DNA from: Microbacterium enclense | Lineage (GTDB): Bacteria > Actinomycetota > Actinomycetes > Actinomycetales > Microbacteriaceae | Reading direction: 5' to 3' | Length of the DNA: 64,000 nt | Assembly: GCF_001456955.1 (NCBI RefSeq) | Contig: NZ_KQ758468.1 | Coordinates: forward strand, 186,001 to 250,000 | Shown here: piece after piece, positions 17,832-27,741 of the stretch | How positions within the stretch are numbered: the stretch's first letter is position 1 | Layout: each line of letters opens with the position of its first letter | Translations under genes and position numbers: made by a program | Notes under the pieces: model-generated | The model's input: only the letters and a program-made list of their open reading frames with translations | Databases searched by the model: none | Told to the model about the DNA's origin: nothing

Positions 17832-18602
17832 GTGATCGACAAGACCTGGCCGTCGGCCGCCGACGCCGTCGCCGACATCCCCGACGGGGCCTCGCTCGCA
17901 GTCGGAGGGTTCGGCCTCTCCGGCAACCCCATCGCGCTCATCGAGGCGCTCCTCGCCCAGGGCACGCGCGACCTCTCGGTCGTGTCGAACAACTGCGGCG
18001 TCGACGACTGGGGGCTCGGCATCCTGCTCGGAGCCGGTCGCATCCGCAAGATGACATCGTCGTACGTGGGCGAGAACAAGGAGTTCGAGCGGAAGTTCCT
18101 GTCGGGGGAACTCGAGCTCGAGCTCACCCCCCAGGGCACCCTCGCCGAGAAGCTGCGCGCCGGCGGATCCGGCATCGCCGCGTTCTACACGCAGACCGGC
18201 GTGGGCACCCAGGTCGCCGAGGGCGGTCTGCCGCGCCGCTACGACGGCTCCGGCGGCATCGCCGTGGCATCTCCCGCGAAAGACGTGCGCACCTTCGACG
18301 TGAACGGTCAGTCCCGCGAGTTCGTGCTGGAAGAAGCCATCACCACCGACTTCGCGTTGGTGCACGCCCACAGGGGCGATCGCCACGGCAATCTCGTCTT
18401 CCGCAAGGCTGCGCGCAGCTTCAACCCCCTCGCCGCGATGGCCGGACGCACGTGCATCGTGCAGGTCGAGCACCTCGTCGAACCCGGCGAGATCGAGCCG
18501 GATGCCGTGCACCTGCCAGGCGTCTTCGTGCACCGCATCGTCGAGGTCGGCGCGGTCGAGAAGCGCATCGAGAAGCGCACGGTTCGCGAGGGCGGCCGGT
18601 GA
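17832..18602 (+). CDS. scoA: 3-oxoacid CoA-transferase subunit A
   Basis: 256 residues, MIDKTWPSAADAVADIPDGASLAVGGFGLSG in pieces. The conserved CoA-binding GGFGLSGNP and the SNNCGVDDWGLG segment identify class I CoA-transferase alpha subunits. An AAGGAG ribosome binding site lies 5 nt before the GTG at 17832. It transfers CoA from succinyl-CoA to acetoacetate (or 3-oxoadipate), acting with subunit B downstream. The thiolase type below favours acetoacetate, but the pcaI role is an alternative. Confidence 0.9.
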   Translation: MIDKTWPSAADAVADIPDGASLAVGGFGLSGNPIALIEALLAQGTRDLSVVSNNCGVDDWGLGILLGAGRIRKMTSSYVGENKEFERKFLSGELELELTPQGTLAEKLRAGGSGIAAFYTQTGVGTQVAEGGLPRRYDGSGGIAVASPAKDVRTFDVNGQSREFVLEEAITTDFALVHAHRGDRHGNLVFRKAARSFNPLAAMAGRTCIVQVEHLVEPGEIEPDAVHLPGVFVHRIVEVGAVEKRIEKRTVREGGR

Positions 18603-18649
18603 GGGCGCGGATCCGCGCCCTCCGCTCCCTTCGACAGGCTCTGGGACCT
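18602..18649. repeat. Palindrome plus hairpin repeat element between CoA-transferase genes
   Basis: A perfect 22-bp palindrome (arm GAGGGCGCGGA) starts at the scoA stop codon. It is followed at 18625-18649 by a copy of the dispersed element, loop core TTCGACAGGCTC, with a partly degraded stem. The hairpins sit inside the operon and could tune the A to B subunit ratio or mRNA stability. Confidence 0.65.
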
Positions 18650-18704
18650 CGCGTTCCGGGGCCCCGCCCCGCACCGACCCCGACCGTCCCAGAGGAGAAC
18701 TGAC

Positions 18705-19361
18705 ATGGCCCTGACCCGGATCGAGATGGCGGCCCGCGCCGCCCGTGAGCTCGCTGACGGCGCGTACGTCAACCTCGGCATCGGCCTGCCGACCCTCGTG
18801 CCCAACCACGTGCCCGAGGGTGTCACCGTCGTGCTGCAGTCGGAGAACGGCATCCTGGGCGTGGGGCCCTACCCGACGGAGGACGCGGTGGATGCCGACC
18901 TCATCAACGCCGGCAAAGAGACGGTGACGACGCTCCCGGGAGCGGCGTTCTTCGACTCGGCGCTGAGCTTTGGCATGATCCGCGGCGGCAAGATCGACGC
19001 CGCCATCCTCGGGGCGATGCAGGTGTCGGCGTCCGGAGACCTGGCGAACTGGATGATCCCCGGGAAAATGGTCAAGGGCCCGGGCGGCGCGATGGACCTC
19101 GTGCACGGCGCGGCGCGGGTGATCGTGCTGATGGAGCACGTCGCCAGAGACGGCTCGCCGAAGATCGTCGACGCCTGCTCCCTGCCCCTGACCGGTCGCG
19201 GCGTGGTCGACCGCATCATCACCGACCTCGCCGTCATCGATGTGACGCAGGATGGACTCGTGCTCGTCGAGCTCGCCCCCGGCGTCAGCGTCGACGAGGT
19301 ACGGGGTGCCACCGAGCCCGAGCTGACCGTGCGACTCACCGAGGAGATCCAAACCGCATGA
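18705..19361 (+). CDS. scoB: 3-oxoacid CoA-transferase subunit B
   Basis: 218 residues. [17 protein letters not shown] is followed by the catalytic-glutamate motif [12 protein letters not shown], the active-site Glu that forms the CoA thioester. [15 protein letters not shown] is also characteristic. It pairs with subunit A. AGAGGAGAAC before the ATG gives a good ribosome binding site. The stop overlaps the thiolase start by 4 bp. Confidence 0.92.
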   Translation: MALTRIEMAARAARELADGAYVNLGIGLPTLVPNHVPEGVTVVLQSENGILGVGPYPTEDAVDADLINAGKETVTTLPGAAFFDSALSFGMIRGGKIDAAILGAMQVSASGDLANWMIPGKMVKGPGGAMDLVHGAARVIVLMEHVARDGSPKIVDACSLPLTGRGVVDRIITDLAVIDVTQDGLVLVELAPGVSVDEVRGATEPELTVRLTEEIQTA

Positions 19362-20545
19362 ACGCCGAGAACGACATCGTCATCGTCGCCGCCGCCCGCA
19401 CCCCGCAGGGGCGGCTGAAGGGTCAGCTCGCGCCCCTCACCGCCGTGCAGCTGGGCGCCGCCGCGATCCGCGGGGCGCTCGAGCGCGGCGGCATTCCGGC
19501 CGAGACCGTGGACGCCGTGCTCGTCGGACAGGTGCTGCAGGCCGGCGCCGGGCAGAACGCCGCACGCCAGGCGGCGGTCGCCGCGGGCATCGGGTGGGAC
19601 GTGCACAGCGCCACGATCAACAAGGTCTGCCTGTCGGGGCTGACCGCGGTCATCGACGCCGCCCGCATGCTGCGTCTCGGCGACGCCACGGTCGTGGTCG
19701 CGGCCGGCATGGAGTCGATGACCCGCGCCCCGCACCTGCTGATGAACTCCCGCGAGGGATATGCGTACGGCTCGGTCGAGGTGCTCGACCACATGGCCTT
19801 CGACGGTCTCACCGACGCCTACGACCGCGAGAGCATGGGCGCCTCGACCGAGCGCGCGAACGCCCGGTACGAGATCACCCGCGAGGCACAGGATGCCGTG
19901 GCCGCCCGCTCCCACCAGCGCGCTGCCTCCGCGCAGAGCGCCGGGGTCTTCGAGGCGGAGATCGTGCCCGTCGAGATCCCGCAGCGCAAGGGCGACCCGG
20001 TCGTCGTGAGCGCCGACGAGGGGATTCGCGTAGACACCACGGTCGAGACCCTCGCGAAGCTGCGCCCGGCGTTCGCCGAGGGTGGCTCGATCACCGCGGG
20101 CAACGCCTCGCAGATCTCCGACGGCGCCTCCGCCGTCGTCGTGACCACCCGCGCGGTCGCCGAGCAGCACGGCTGGGACGTGCTCGCGGTCGTCGGCGCC
20201 GCGGGCCAGGTCGCCGGTCCCGACAACTCGCTGCACGATCAGCCGGCCCGCGCCATCGCCCGGGCGCTCGAGAAGCAGGGCATCTCGGCATCCGACCTCG
20301 ACCTCGTCGAGATCAACGAGGCGTTCGGTGCGGTCGTCGCCCGTTCGCAGGTCGAGCTCGGTCTCTCCGACGACGTCGTCAACCCGCACGGCGGAGGTAT
20401 CGCGATCGGTCACCCGATCGGCGCCTCGGGCAATCGTCTCGTCGTCCACGCGGTGCACGAGCTCGTGCGGCGGGGGAGCGGCACGGCGGCGGTCGCGCTC
20501 TGCGGCGGCGGCGGTCAGGGCGACGCGCTGATCCTGACCCGCTGA
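19358..20545 (+). CDS. Acetyl-CoA C-acetyltransferase (thiolase)
   Basis: 395 residues. Catalytic Cys91 lies in [12 protein letters not shown], and the second catalytic pair in [20 protein letters not shown] (His) and [12 protein letters not shown] (Cys). GHPIGASG resembles acetoacetyl-CoA thiolase (AtoB-like) rather than 3-oxoadipyl-CoA thiolase. With scoAB it would convert acetoacetate into two acetyl-CoA. A beta-ketoadipate role (PcaF) is the alternative, because an IclR regulator is typical of pca genes as well. Confidence 0.88.
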   Translation: MNAENDIVIVAAARTPQGRLKGQLAPLTAVQLGAAAIRGALERGGIPAETVDAVLVGQVLQAGAGQNAARQAAVAAGIGWDVHSATINKVCLSGLTAVIDAARMLRLGDATVVVAAGMESMTRAPHLLMNSREGYAYGSVEVLDHMAFDGLTDAYDRESMGASTERANARYEITREAQDAVAARSHQRAASAQSAGVFEAEIVPVEIPQRKGDPVVVSADEGIRVDTTVETLAKLRPAFAEGGSITAGNASQISDGASAVVVTTRAVAEQHGWDVLAVVGAAGQVAGPDNSLHDQPARAIARALEKQGISASDLDLVEINEAFGAVVARSQVELGLSDDVVNPHGGGIAIGHPIGASGNRLVVHAVHELVRRGSGTAAVALCGGGGQGDALILTR

Positions 20546-20794
20546 CCCGCGGCGGGTGCCGTGAGCGGCGGGGGCGCCTCGGATCGGAGGCGCCCGGGGG
20601 CGGCGGGCTTGCGGTCCGGCATGGTGCCTGACTCCGGAGATCCGGTGCCGCCGAGCGGCCGGTGCCCCGGAATTCTGCGTGTGGGCGGTGGTTGGCGGCG
20701 CATTCTTCCGGAGTTCGGCACGGGTCGGTGGGGCATCCCGACGGCAGAGGGCGGATGCCGGAGCTCAGACAGCGGTAGCCGCGCCCCTCGAGAA
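20546..20794 (+). other. Intergenic region, no gene supported
   Basis: Very GC-rich, with short symmetric stretches such as CCGGAGATCCGG (near 20633). No coding bias or promoter is evident. It separates the thiolase from the terminator below. Confidence 0.3.
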
Positions 20795-20840
20795 CAACGA
20801 ACGGATGCCGCGACCCCGAGGCCGCGGCATCCGTTCGTTG
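20795..20840 (-). terminator. Terminator, bidirectional hairpin
   Basis: Perfect 18-bp inverted repeat: CAACGAACGGATGCCGCG and CGCGGCATCCGTTCGTTG, 10-nt loop. It lies just past the stop of the minus-strand small membrane protein, followed on that strand by TTCTC. It could also stop readthrough from the thiolase operon. Confidence 0.85.
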
Positions 20841-20850
20841 GTGTTGTGGG

Positions 20851-21105
20851 TCAGCGCGCGAGGCGCTTCTTGAGCAGCTTCTGCTGCTTCTTGGCGATGG
20901 GGGAGTCGCCGGCGATCACCTTGCCGCGGCGCGCGCGGCGAGTGTCGACGACCGACCCGATGGCAAGCGCGAGGGTGATGCCCCAGCTCAGCCACGCCAG
21001 CGCCGTGCGCCACGTGAAGGGCTCGTCGTTCTTGAGAGCCCGCAGGAGCGTGACGCCGCCGGTGATGGCGCTGAGAAGACCCGTTCCGAAGATGTACTGC
21101 CGCAT
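20851..21105 (-). CDS. Small membrane protein, hypothetical
   Basis: 84 residues: MRQYIFGTGLLSAITGGVTLLRAL, then a second hydrophobic segment TALAWLSWGITLALAIGSVV and a strongly basic C-terminus AKKQQKLLKKRLAR. Two membrane helices with the positive tail probably cytoplasmic. Followed by its own terminator. I do not recognise a family with a known function. Confidence 0.72.
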   Translation of the reverse strand: MRQYIFGTGLLSAITGGVTLLRALKNDEPFTWRTALAWLSWGITLALAIGSVVDTRRARRGKVIAGDSPIAKKQQKLLKKRLAR

Positions 21106-21269
21106 GCTCTCAACCTATCGATGCGCGCTGTCGCGTGCCGCGCCTTGACACCCGGGCCCCTGCTCCTCGATGGGTGCGACCGGCGGTGGACGGCTTCGAC
21201 GGTCGCCGTCCACCCCCTCGACCGGATTCGCGCCGCTGTTAGCCTGAGGAAGATCCCCGAGGAGGACCT

Positions 21270-22739
21270 GTGACCCAGGCCGATTTCGTCGTCGTCGCCA
21301 ACCGCTTGCCCGTCGACCACACCCCCGATGGAGAGGGCTGGCGGCGTTCGCCCGGCGGTCTCGTCACCGCCCTCGAGCCCGTCATGCGTCGGGCCGAAGG
21401 CGCGTGGGTGGGGTGGGCCGGCCAAGCCGATGTCGACGTCGAGCCCTTCGAGTTCGACGGCACGTACCTCGTGCCGGTGACACTCTCCGCCGCCGACGTG
21501 CAGCTCTACTACGAGGGCTTCTCCAACGACACGATCTGGCCGCTGTACCACGACGTCATCGCGGCGCCGACCTACAAACGCGCGTGGTGGGACGCCTACG
21601 TCAAGGTCAACAAGCGCTTCGCCGACGCCGCAGCCTCCGTCGCCGCCGAGGGCGGCATCGTGTGGGTGCAGGACTACCAGCTGCAGCTCGTGCCCAAGAT
21701 GCTGCGCGAGCTGCGTCCCGACCTCACGATCGGCTACTTCCACCACATCCCGTTCCCCGCCTACGGTCTGTACGCGCAGCTCCCGTGGCGCAAGCAGGTG
21801 CTAGAGGGACTGCTCGGCGCCGACGTCATCGGCTTCCAGCGGGTGGCCGACGCCGGCAACTTCGCCCGCGCCGTCCGCCGTCAGCTGCGCTACGAGACCA
21901 AGGCCAGTGGCATCCTCGTTCCCGACGGCGACGGCGCCACCCGCGTCGCCCTCGCGAAGGCGTTCCCCATCTCGATCGACGCCGAGTCGTACGTCGAGCT
22001 GGCTCAGAAGCCCGAGATCCAGCAGCGGGCGAAAGAGATCCGCGAGGGGCTCGGCAACCCGCGCAAGATCCTGCTCGGCGTCGATCGTCTCGACTACACC
22101 AAGGGCATCCGGCACCGCCTCAAGGCATGGGGAGAGCTGCTCGAAGACGGCCGGGCTCACGTCGAAGACGCCACTCTCGTGCAGGTCGCGAGCCCCAGTC
22201 GCGAGCGCGTCGACGCCTACGTGCAGCTGCGCGACGAGATCGAGATGACGGTGGGACGCATCAACGGCGACCACGACACCACCACCCACACCGCGATCCG
22301 GTACCTGCACCAGTCGTATCCGCGCGAAGAGATGGTGGCGCTCTTCCTCGCCGCCGACGTCATGCTCGTCACGGCGCTCCGCGACGGCATGAACCTCGTC
22401 GCCAAGGAGTACGTCGCCAGCCGCACCGACAACCGCGGCGTGCTCGTGCTGAGCGAGTTCGCCGGAGCCGCCGACGAGATGGGCAGCGCCCTGCTGATCA
22501 ACCCGCACGACATCGACGGATTGAAGGATGCCATCGTCCGCGCGATCGACATGCCCGCCGCCGAACAGGGCCGCCGTATGCGGACGCTGCGCAAACGCGT
22601 GCGCGAGCACGACGTCGAGGACTGGTCGAGAGGCTTCCTCGAGGCGCTGTCGGTGTTCCACGAGCGCTCGTCGAGCGCGGCGGCCGCCGCTGAGGTCGAG
22701 GCCGCCGACGTCGACGACGACGCGATGGATGCCGAATGA
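21270..22739 (+). CDS. otsA: Alpha,alpha-trehalose-phosphate synthase
   Basis: 489 residues from a GTG with a strong ribosome binding site GAGGAGG. GT20 features: VVVANRLPVDH, RSPGGLVTALEPVM, WVQDYQLQLVPKMLR, GYFHHIPFPAYGL, GVDRLDYTKGI and ALRDGMNLVAKEYVA. It makes trehalose-6-phosphate from UDP- or GDP-glucose and glucose-6-phosphate. An Ala/Asp-rich tail of about 25 residues ends the protein. It overlaps otsB by 4 bp. Confidence 0.96.
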   Translation: MTQADFVVVANRLPVDHTPDGEGWRRSPGGLVTALEPVMRRAEGAWVGWAGQADVDVEPFEFDGTYLVPVTLSAADVQLYYEGFSNDTIWPLYHDVIAAPTYKRAWWDAYVKVNKRFADAAASVAAEGGIVWVQDYQLQLVPKMLRELRPDLTIGYFHHIPFPAYGLYAQLPWRKQVLEGLLGADVIGFQRVADAGNFARAVRRQLRYETKASGILVPDGDGATRVALAKAFPISIDAESYVELAQKPEIQQRAKEIREGLGNPRKILLGVDRLDYTKGIRHRLKAWGELLEDGRAHVEDATLVQVASPSRERVDAYVQLRDEIEMTVGRINGDHDTTTHTAIRYLHQSYPREEMVALFLAADVMLVTALRDGMNLVAKEYVASRTDNRGVLVLSEFAGAADEMGSALLINPHDIDGLKDAIVRAIDMPAAEQGRRMRTLRKRVREHDVEDWSRGFLEALSVFHERSSSAAAAAEVEAADVDDDAMDAE

Positions 22740-23515
22740 CCGCCGCCGACGCCGCGGTCGAGGCCGTCGCCACCACCGACACCCTGCTGGTCGCGCTCGA
22801 TTTCGACGGGACCCTCTCGCCGCTGGTCGACGAACCGATGTCGGCACGCATGACGCCGGGCGCCCGCGCCGCGCTCGACGAGCTCGCCGCGCTCCCGCGC
22901 ACGGTGGTCGCGCTGGTGTCGGGCCGCTCGCTCGGGCACCTGCGCGAGATCGCGGAGCACGCCGACGACTCGCCGGTGTGGCTCGCGGGATCGCACGGTG
23001 CCCAGTACTGGGTGCCGGGCACGGGCGTGGAGGCGACCGCCGACGCGGCCTCCGACCTCGCGCTGCGCGACCGGCTCTTCGACGAGGCGTCGTCGGCCAC
23101 CGCCGAGATGGCCGGGGTGTGGATCGAGCCGAAGGAGTACGGCCTCGGCGTGCACACGCGCACGGCGGATGCCGAGACCGCACGCGCCGCGCGAAGCCTG
23201 GTCGACGAGCTGGTCGGGGTGGCCGCGCCCACGTGGCGCCGCCGCACCGGTCACGACATCCTCGAGTTCGCGTTCCGGCACGAGGGCAAGGACTCCGCGA
23301 TCGCGCGGCTGCGGGAGCGCGTCGGCGCCTCGGCCGTGCTGTTCGCCGGTGACGACGTCACCGATGAAGACGCCTTGCGCTCGCTGGGACCGGGAGACCT
23401 CGGCATCCGGGTCGGCGGGGGAGAGACGGCGGCGACCCTGCGGGTGGACGACATCGACGCGTTCGTCGCCGTGCTCGACGACGTCGCGCGTCTGCGGCGG
23501 GCGCACGGCGGCTGA
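22736..23515 (+). CDS. otsB: Trehalose-6-phosphate phosphatase
   Basis: 259 residues, HAD superfamily. Motif I is ALDFDGTLSPLVDEP (nucleophile Asp), motif II region VVALVSGRSLGHLR, and later motifs VLFAGDDVTDEDALRSLG. It removes phosphate from trehalose-6-phosphate, completing trehalose synthesis. Translationally coupled to otsA. Confidence 0.95.
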   Translation: MTAADAAVEAVATTDTLLVALDFDGTLSPLVDEPMSARMTPGARAALDELAALPRTVVALVSGRSLGHLREIAEHADDSPVWLAGSHGAQYWVPGTGVEATADAASDLALRDRLFDEASSATAEMAGVWIEPKEYGLGVHTRTADAETARAARSLVDELVGVAAPTWRRRTGHDILEFAFRHEGKDSAIARLRERVGASAVLFAGDDVTDEDALRSLGPGDLGIRVGGGETAATLRVDDIDAFVAVLDDVARLRRAHGG

Positions 23516-23640
23516 CCTTCGGGGCAGCGGGGGCGCAACGACTCGCGTCCGGCGTCCTCGTGCCCGCTGACCCCTCCTCCACACCGCGATCAATCAGCCG
23601 TTCATCGCCCGTTGCGCATCGGCCGTGCCCGCGCGCGCAA

Positions 23641-23646
23641 TAGACT
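23641..23646 (+). promoter_or_regulatory. -10 element of ilvD, leaderless
   Basis: TAGACT ends exactly 6 nt before the ilvD ATG (spacer TCGAGG). This is the geometry of an actinobacterial leaderless transcript. Confidence 0.6.
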
Positions 23647-23652
23647 TCGAGG

Positions 23653-25371
23653 ATGCCCGCACCGCAGAATCCGAACACCGGCGAGTTCGACATCAAGCCC
23701 CGCAGCCGCGTCATCACCGATGGCATCGAAGCCACGACGTCGCGAGGCATGCTCCGCGGCGTCGGCATGGGCGACGACGACTGGGACAAGCCCCAGATCG
23801 GCATCGCGTCCAGCTGGAACGAGATCACCCCCTGCAACCTCAGCCTCGACCGCCTCGCGCAGGGCGCGAAAGAGGGCGTGCACTCCGGCGGCGGGTACCC
23901 CCTGCAGTTCGGCACCATCTCCGTCTCCGACGGCATTTCGATGGGCCACGAGGGCATGCACTTCTCGCTCGTGTCCCGTGAGGTCATCGCCGACAGCGTC
24001 GAGACCGTCATGATGGCCGAGCGCCTCGACGGCTCCGTGCTGCTCGCCGGCTGCGACAAGTCGATCCCGGGCATGCTCATGGCATCCGCCCGCCTCGACC
24101 TCTCCAGCGTCTTCCTCTACGCCGGTTCCATCGCGCCGGGCTGGGTCAAGCTCTCCGACGGCACCGAGAAAGAGATCACGATCATCGACTCCTTCGAGGG
24201 GGTCGGCGCGTGCCTCGCGGGTCGCATGAGCGAGGCCGACCTCAAGCGCATCGAGTGCTCCTTCGCCCCCGGCGAAGGCGCCTGCGGCGGTATGTACACC
24301 GCCAACACCATGGCTTCGGTCGCCGAGGCGCTCGGCCTGAGCCTGCCCGGCTCGGCCGCCCCGCCGTCGGCCGATCGCCGCCGCGACTACTTCGCCCACC
24401 GCTCGGGCGAGGCCGTCGTCAACCTGCTGCGCCAGGGCATCACCACGCGCGACATCCTCACCAGAGAGGCGTTCGAGAACGCCATCGCCCTCGCCATGGC
24501 GCTCGGCGGCTCGACCAACGTCGTGCTGCACCTTCTCGCCATCGCGCGCGAGGCCGAGGTCGAGCTCACCCTTCACGACTTCAACCGCATCGGCGACAAG
24601 ACGCCGCACGTGGCCGACATGAAGCCCTTCGGGCAGTACGTCATGAACGACGTCGACCGTCACGGCGGCATCCCCGTCGTGCTGAAGGCCATGCTCGACG
24701 AGGGCCTGCTGCACGGCGACGCCCTCACCGTCACCGGCAAGACCCTCGCCGAGAACCTCCGCGACCTCGAGCCCGACCCGGTCGACGGCAAGGTCATCCA
24801 CTCGTTCGACGACCCGATCCACGCCACCGGCGGCATCACGATCCTCCACGGTTCGATGGCGCCCGAGGGTGCCGTCGTGAAGTCGGCGGGTTTCACCGGC
24901 AACGTCTTCGAGGGTCCGGCGCGCGTGTTCGAGCGCGAACGCGCCGCCATGGACGCCCTCGAGGCGGGCGAGATCGCCGCCGGCGACGTGGTCGTCATCC
25001 GCTACGAGGGCCCCAAGGGCGGCCCCGGCATGCGCGAGATGCTCGCCATCACGGCGGCCATCAAGGGCGCGGGCCTCGGAAAAGATGTACTACTCTTGAC
25101 GGACGGTCGATTCTCGGGCGGCACAACCGGCCTCTGCATCGGCCACATAGCTCCCGAAGCGGTGGACGCAGGTCCGATCGCCTTCGTGCGCGATGGTGAT
25201 CTGATACGGGTCGATATCGCCGCTCGCAGTCTCGACTTGATCGTCGATGAAGCCGAGCTGAGTTCCCGCCGCGAAGGCTGGGAACCGCTTCCCCCGCGCT
25301 ATACCCGTGGCGTTCTGGCCAAGTACTCCAAGCTCGTGCGTTCCGCCGCGGAAGGCGCTGTCACGGGCTGA
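23653..25371 (+). CDS. ilvD: Dihydroxy-acid dehydratase
   Basis: 572 residues. Fe-S and substrate motifs: [54 protein letters not shown] and [21 protein letters not shown]. It dehydrates dihydroxyisovalerate and dihydroxymethylvalerate in valine and isoleucine synthesis. Codon use changes abruptly near 25080. The last ~97 codons contain GTA, CTA, TTG, ACA, ATA, AGT, GCA and TAT, which are hardly used in the upstream part, although the protein remains intact and conserved. This suggests a recombined segment. Confidence 0.96.
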   Translation: MPAPQNPNTGEFDIKPRSRVITDGIEATTSRGMLRGVGMGDDDWDKPQIGIASSWNEITPCNLSLDRLAQGAKEGVHSGGGYPLQFGTISVSDGISMGHEGMHFSLVSREVIADSVETVMMAERLDGSVLLAGCDKSIPGMLMASARLDLSSVFLYAGSIAPGWVKLSDGTEKEITIIDSFEGVGACLAGRMSEADLKRIECSFAPGEGACGGMYTANTMASVAEALGLSLPGSAAPPSADRRRDYFAHRSGEAVVNLLRQGITTRDILTREAFENAIALAMALGGSTNVVLHLLAIAREAEVELTLHDFNRIGDKTPHVADMKPFGQYVMNDVDRHGGIPVVLKAMLDEGLLHGDALTVTGKTLAENLRDLEPDPVDGKVIHSFDDPIHATGGITILHGSMAPEGAVVKSAGFTGNVFEGPARVFERERAAMDALEAGEIAAGDVVVIRYEGPKGGPGMREMLAITAAIKGAGLGKDVLLLTDGRFSGGTTGLCIGHIAPEAVDAGPIAFVRDGDLIRVDIAARSLDLIVDEAELSSRREGWEPLPPRYTRGVLAKYSKLVRSAAEGAVTG

Positions 25372-25416
25372 CGGCCGTCCCCCTTCTCACCTTCTTACGG
25401 TTCTCGAGGTACTCCT

Positions 25417-27225
25417 ATGTCCATCGATTCCCCCACCGCGGCCGTGCCCCGGCCGCCCGCGCGCACAGCCCCGGCGCCCGTGATGACGGGCGCGCAGGCG
25501 GTCGTCCGCTCGCTCGACCTGCTCGGCGTGACCGACGTGTTCGGTCTGCCGGGCGGGGCGATCATGCCCGTCTACGACCCGCTCATGGATGACGAGCGCG
25601 TGCGTCACATCCTCGTGCGCCACGAGCAGGGCGCCGGCCACGCCGCCGAGGGCTACGCCGCGGCGTCCGGCAAGGTCGGCGTCGCCATCGCGACGTCGGG
25701 CCCCGGCGCCACGAACCTCGTCACCGCGATCGCCGACGCCTACATGGACTCGGTGCCGCTGGTGTGCATCACCGGCCAGGTGTTCTCGACCCTGATGGGG
25801 ACCGACGCCTTCCAGGAGGCCGACATCGTCGGCATCACGATGCCCATCACGAAGCACTCGTTCCTGGTCAAGACCGCCGACGAGATCCCCGGCGCCATCG
25901 CCGCGGCGTTCGAGATCGCGTCGACCGGCCGCCCCGGCCCCGTGCTCGTCGACATCACCAAAGACGCGCAGCAGGCCGAGGCGCCGTTCGTCTGGCCGCC
26001 GAAGATCGACCTGCCCGGCTACCGCCCGGTGACGAAGGCGCACGGCAAGCAGATCCAGGCCGCGGCCCAGCTGCTCGCCACCGCCAAGAAGCCGGTGTTG
26101 TACGTGGGTGGCGGCGCGATCCGCTCGAACGCCTCCGCCGAGCTGAAGGTGCTCGCCGAGGCCACGGGTGCGCCCGTCGTGACGACTCTCATGGCGCGCG
26201 GGGCCTTCCCCGACTCGCACGAGCAGCACCTCGGCATGCCCGGCATGCACGGCACCGTGCCCGCCGTGCTCGCCCTGCAGGAGAGCGATCTCATCGTCTC
26301 GCTCGGCGCCCGCTTCGACGACCGCGTCACCGGCAAGGCGGCGCTGTTCGCCCCGCACGCCCAGGTCGTACACGTCGACATCGACCCCGCCGAGATCTCC
26401 AAGATCCGCACCGCTGACGTGCCGATCGTGGGCGATCTGCGCGAGGTGCTCGTCGACCTGGATGCCGCGTTCCGCGCGGCCGACGCCGAGCACCCGCACG
26501 ACTACACCGAGTGGTGGACCTACCTGAACGGCCTGCGCGAGGAGTTCCCCCTCGGCTACACGCCCACCACCGACGGCCTGCTCTCGCCGCAGCACGTGAT
26601 CCAGCGCATCGGCGAGCTGACCGGCCCCGAGGGCGTCTACGCCTCCGGCGTCGGCCAGCATCAGATGTGGGCCGCGCAGTTCATCAAGTACGAGCGCCCC
26701 AACGCCTGGCTGAACTCCGGCGGCGCCGGCACCATGGGTTACGCGGTGCCCGCCGCCATGGGCGCAAAGGTCGCCCAGCCCGAGCGCGCCGTGTGGGCGA
26801 TCGACGGTGACGGCTGCTTCCAGATGACAAATCAGGAGCTGGCGACCTGCGTCATCAACGACATCCCGATCAAGGTCGCGATCATCAACAACTCCTCGCT
26901 CGGCATGGTGCGCCAGTGGCAGACGCTGTTCTTCGACGGTCGTCACTCCAACACCGACCTGAACACGGGCCACGGCACGCGCCGCATCCCCGACTTCGTC
27001 AAGCTGGCCGAGGCGTACGGGTGCCTCGCGATCCGCGTCGAGAAGGAAGACGAGATCGACGCGGCCATCCAGCTCGCGCTCGACACCAATGACCGTCCGG
27101 TCGTGATCGACTTCGTCGTGAGCGCCGACGCGATGGTCTGGCCGATGGTGCCGCAGGGCGTCAGCAACAGCTACGTCCAGTACGCGCGCGACCACTCGCC
27201 CGCCTTCGCCGAGCAGGAGGACTGA
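25417..27225 (+). CDS. ilvB: Acetolactate synthase large subunit
   Basis: 602 residues. ThDP-enzyme features: [29 protein letters not shown] with the catalytic Glu, [14 protein letters not shown], and the ThDP motif region [15 protein letters not shown] ... [13 protein letters not shown]. It condenses pyruvate to acetolactate (valine/leucine) or with 2-ketobutyrate (isoleucine). The N-terminal ~25 residues are Pro/Ala-rich and not conserved. It begins 45 bp after ilvD and is followed within 1 bp by ilvN. Confidence 0.96.
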   Translation: MSIDSPTAAVPRPPARTAPAPVMTGAQAVVRSLDLLGVTDVFGLPGGAIMPVYDPLMDDERVRHILVRHEQGAGHAAEGYAAASGKVGVAIATSGPGATNLVTAIADAYMDSVPLVCITGQVFSTLMGTDAFQEADIVGITMPITKHSFLVKTADEIPGAIAAAFEIASTGRPGPVLVDITKDAQQAEAPFVWPPKIDLPGYRPVTKAHGKQIQAAAQLLATAKKPVLYVGGGAIRSNASAELKVLAEATGAPVVTTLMARGAFPDSHEQHLGMPGMHGTVPAVLALQESDLIVSLGARFDDRVTGKAALFAPHAQVVHVDIDPAEISKIRTADVPIVGDLREVLVDLDAAFRAADAEHPHDYTEWWTYLNGLREEFPLGYTPTTDGLLSPQHVIQRIGELTGPEGVYASGVGQHQMWAAQFIKYERPNAWLNSGGAGTMGYAVPAAMGAKVAQPERAVWAIDGDGCFQMTNQELATCVINDIPIKVAIINNSSLGMVRQWQTLFFDGRHSNTDLNTGHGTRRIPDFVKLAEAYGCLAIRVEKEDEIDAAIQLALDTNDRPVVIDFVVSADAMVWPMVPQGVSNSYVQYARDHSPAFAEQED

Positions 27226-27226
27226 G

Positions 27227-27736
27227 ATGTCTCGTCACGTTCTGAGCCTCCTCGTCGAGGACAAGCCCGGTCTGCTGACCCGCGTCGCGGGTCTCTTCGC
27301 CCGCCGCGGGTTCAACATCGAGTCGCTCGCCGTGGGCGTCACCGAGGTGCCGGGGCTCTCGCGCATCACGGTCGTCGTCGACGTCGAAGGCCTCCCGCTC
27401 GAGCAGGTGACCAAGCAGCTCAACAAGCTGATCAACGTCATCAAGATCGTCGAGCTCGACCCCGCGGCATCCGTGCAGCGCGAGCACGTGCTCGTGAAGG
27501 TGCGCGCCGACAACGCCACCCGCTCGAACGTCGTCGAGGTGGTCAACCTCTTCCGCGCCTCGGTGGTCGACTACGCCCCCGACGCGATGGTCATCGAGAT
27601 CACCGGAGACTCCGGCAAGGTCGGGGCCTTCTTGAAGGCGATCGAGCCCTTCGGCGTGAAAGAGCTCGCGCAGTCGGGCCTGCTCGCCGTGGGTCGCGGC
27701 GGCAAGAGCATCACCGAGCGCGTCCTGCGCGGCTGA
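27227..27736 (+). CDS. ilvN: Acetolactate synthase small regulatory subunit
   Basis: 169 residues with N-terminal ACT domain HVLSLLVEDKPGLLTRVAGLFARRGFNI in pieces, ending ESLAVGVTEVPGLSRIT. The C-terminal domain contains VKVRADNATRSNVVEVV and VIEITGDSGKVGAFLKAIEPFG. It binds valine for feedback inhibition and stimulates IlvB. Confidence 0.96.
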   Translation: MSRHVLSLLVEDKPGLLTRVAGLFARRGFNIESLAVGVTEVPGLSRITVVVDVEGLPLEQVTKQLNKLINVIKIVELDPAASVQREHVLVKVRADNATRSNVVEVVNLFRASVVDYAPDAMVIEITGDSGKVGAFLKAIEPFGVKELAQSGLLAVGRGGKSITERVLRG

Positions 27737-27741
27737 ACCCC

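Noticed and set aside
17730..19352. Long minus-strand open frame opposite scoA and scoB, joined to the IclR gene
   Set aside because: An antisense high-GC artefact. The IclR domain begins at GTG 17729, and the opposite strand carries clear CoA-transferase motifs.
25372..25416. Leader peptide or attenuator before ilvB
   Set aside because: Only 45 bp separate ilvD and ilvB, with no Leu/Ile/Val-rich frame or hairpin.
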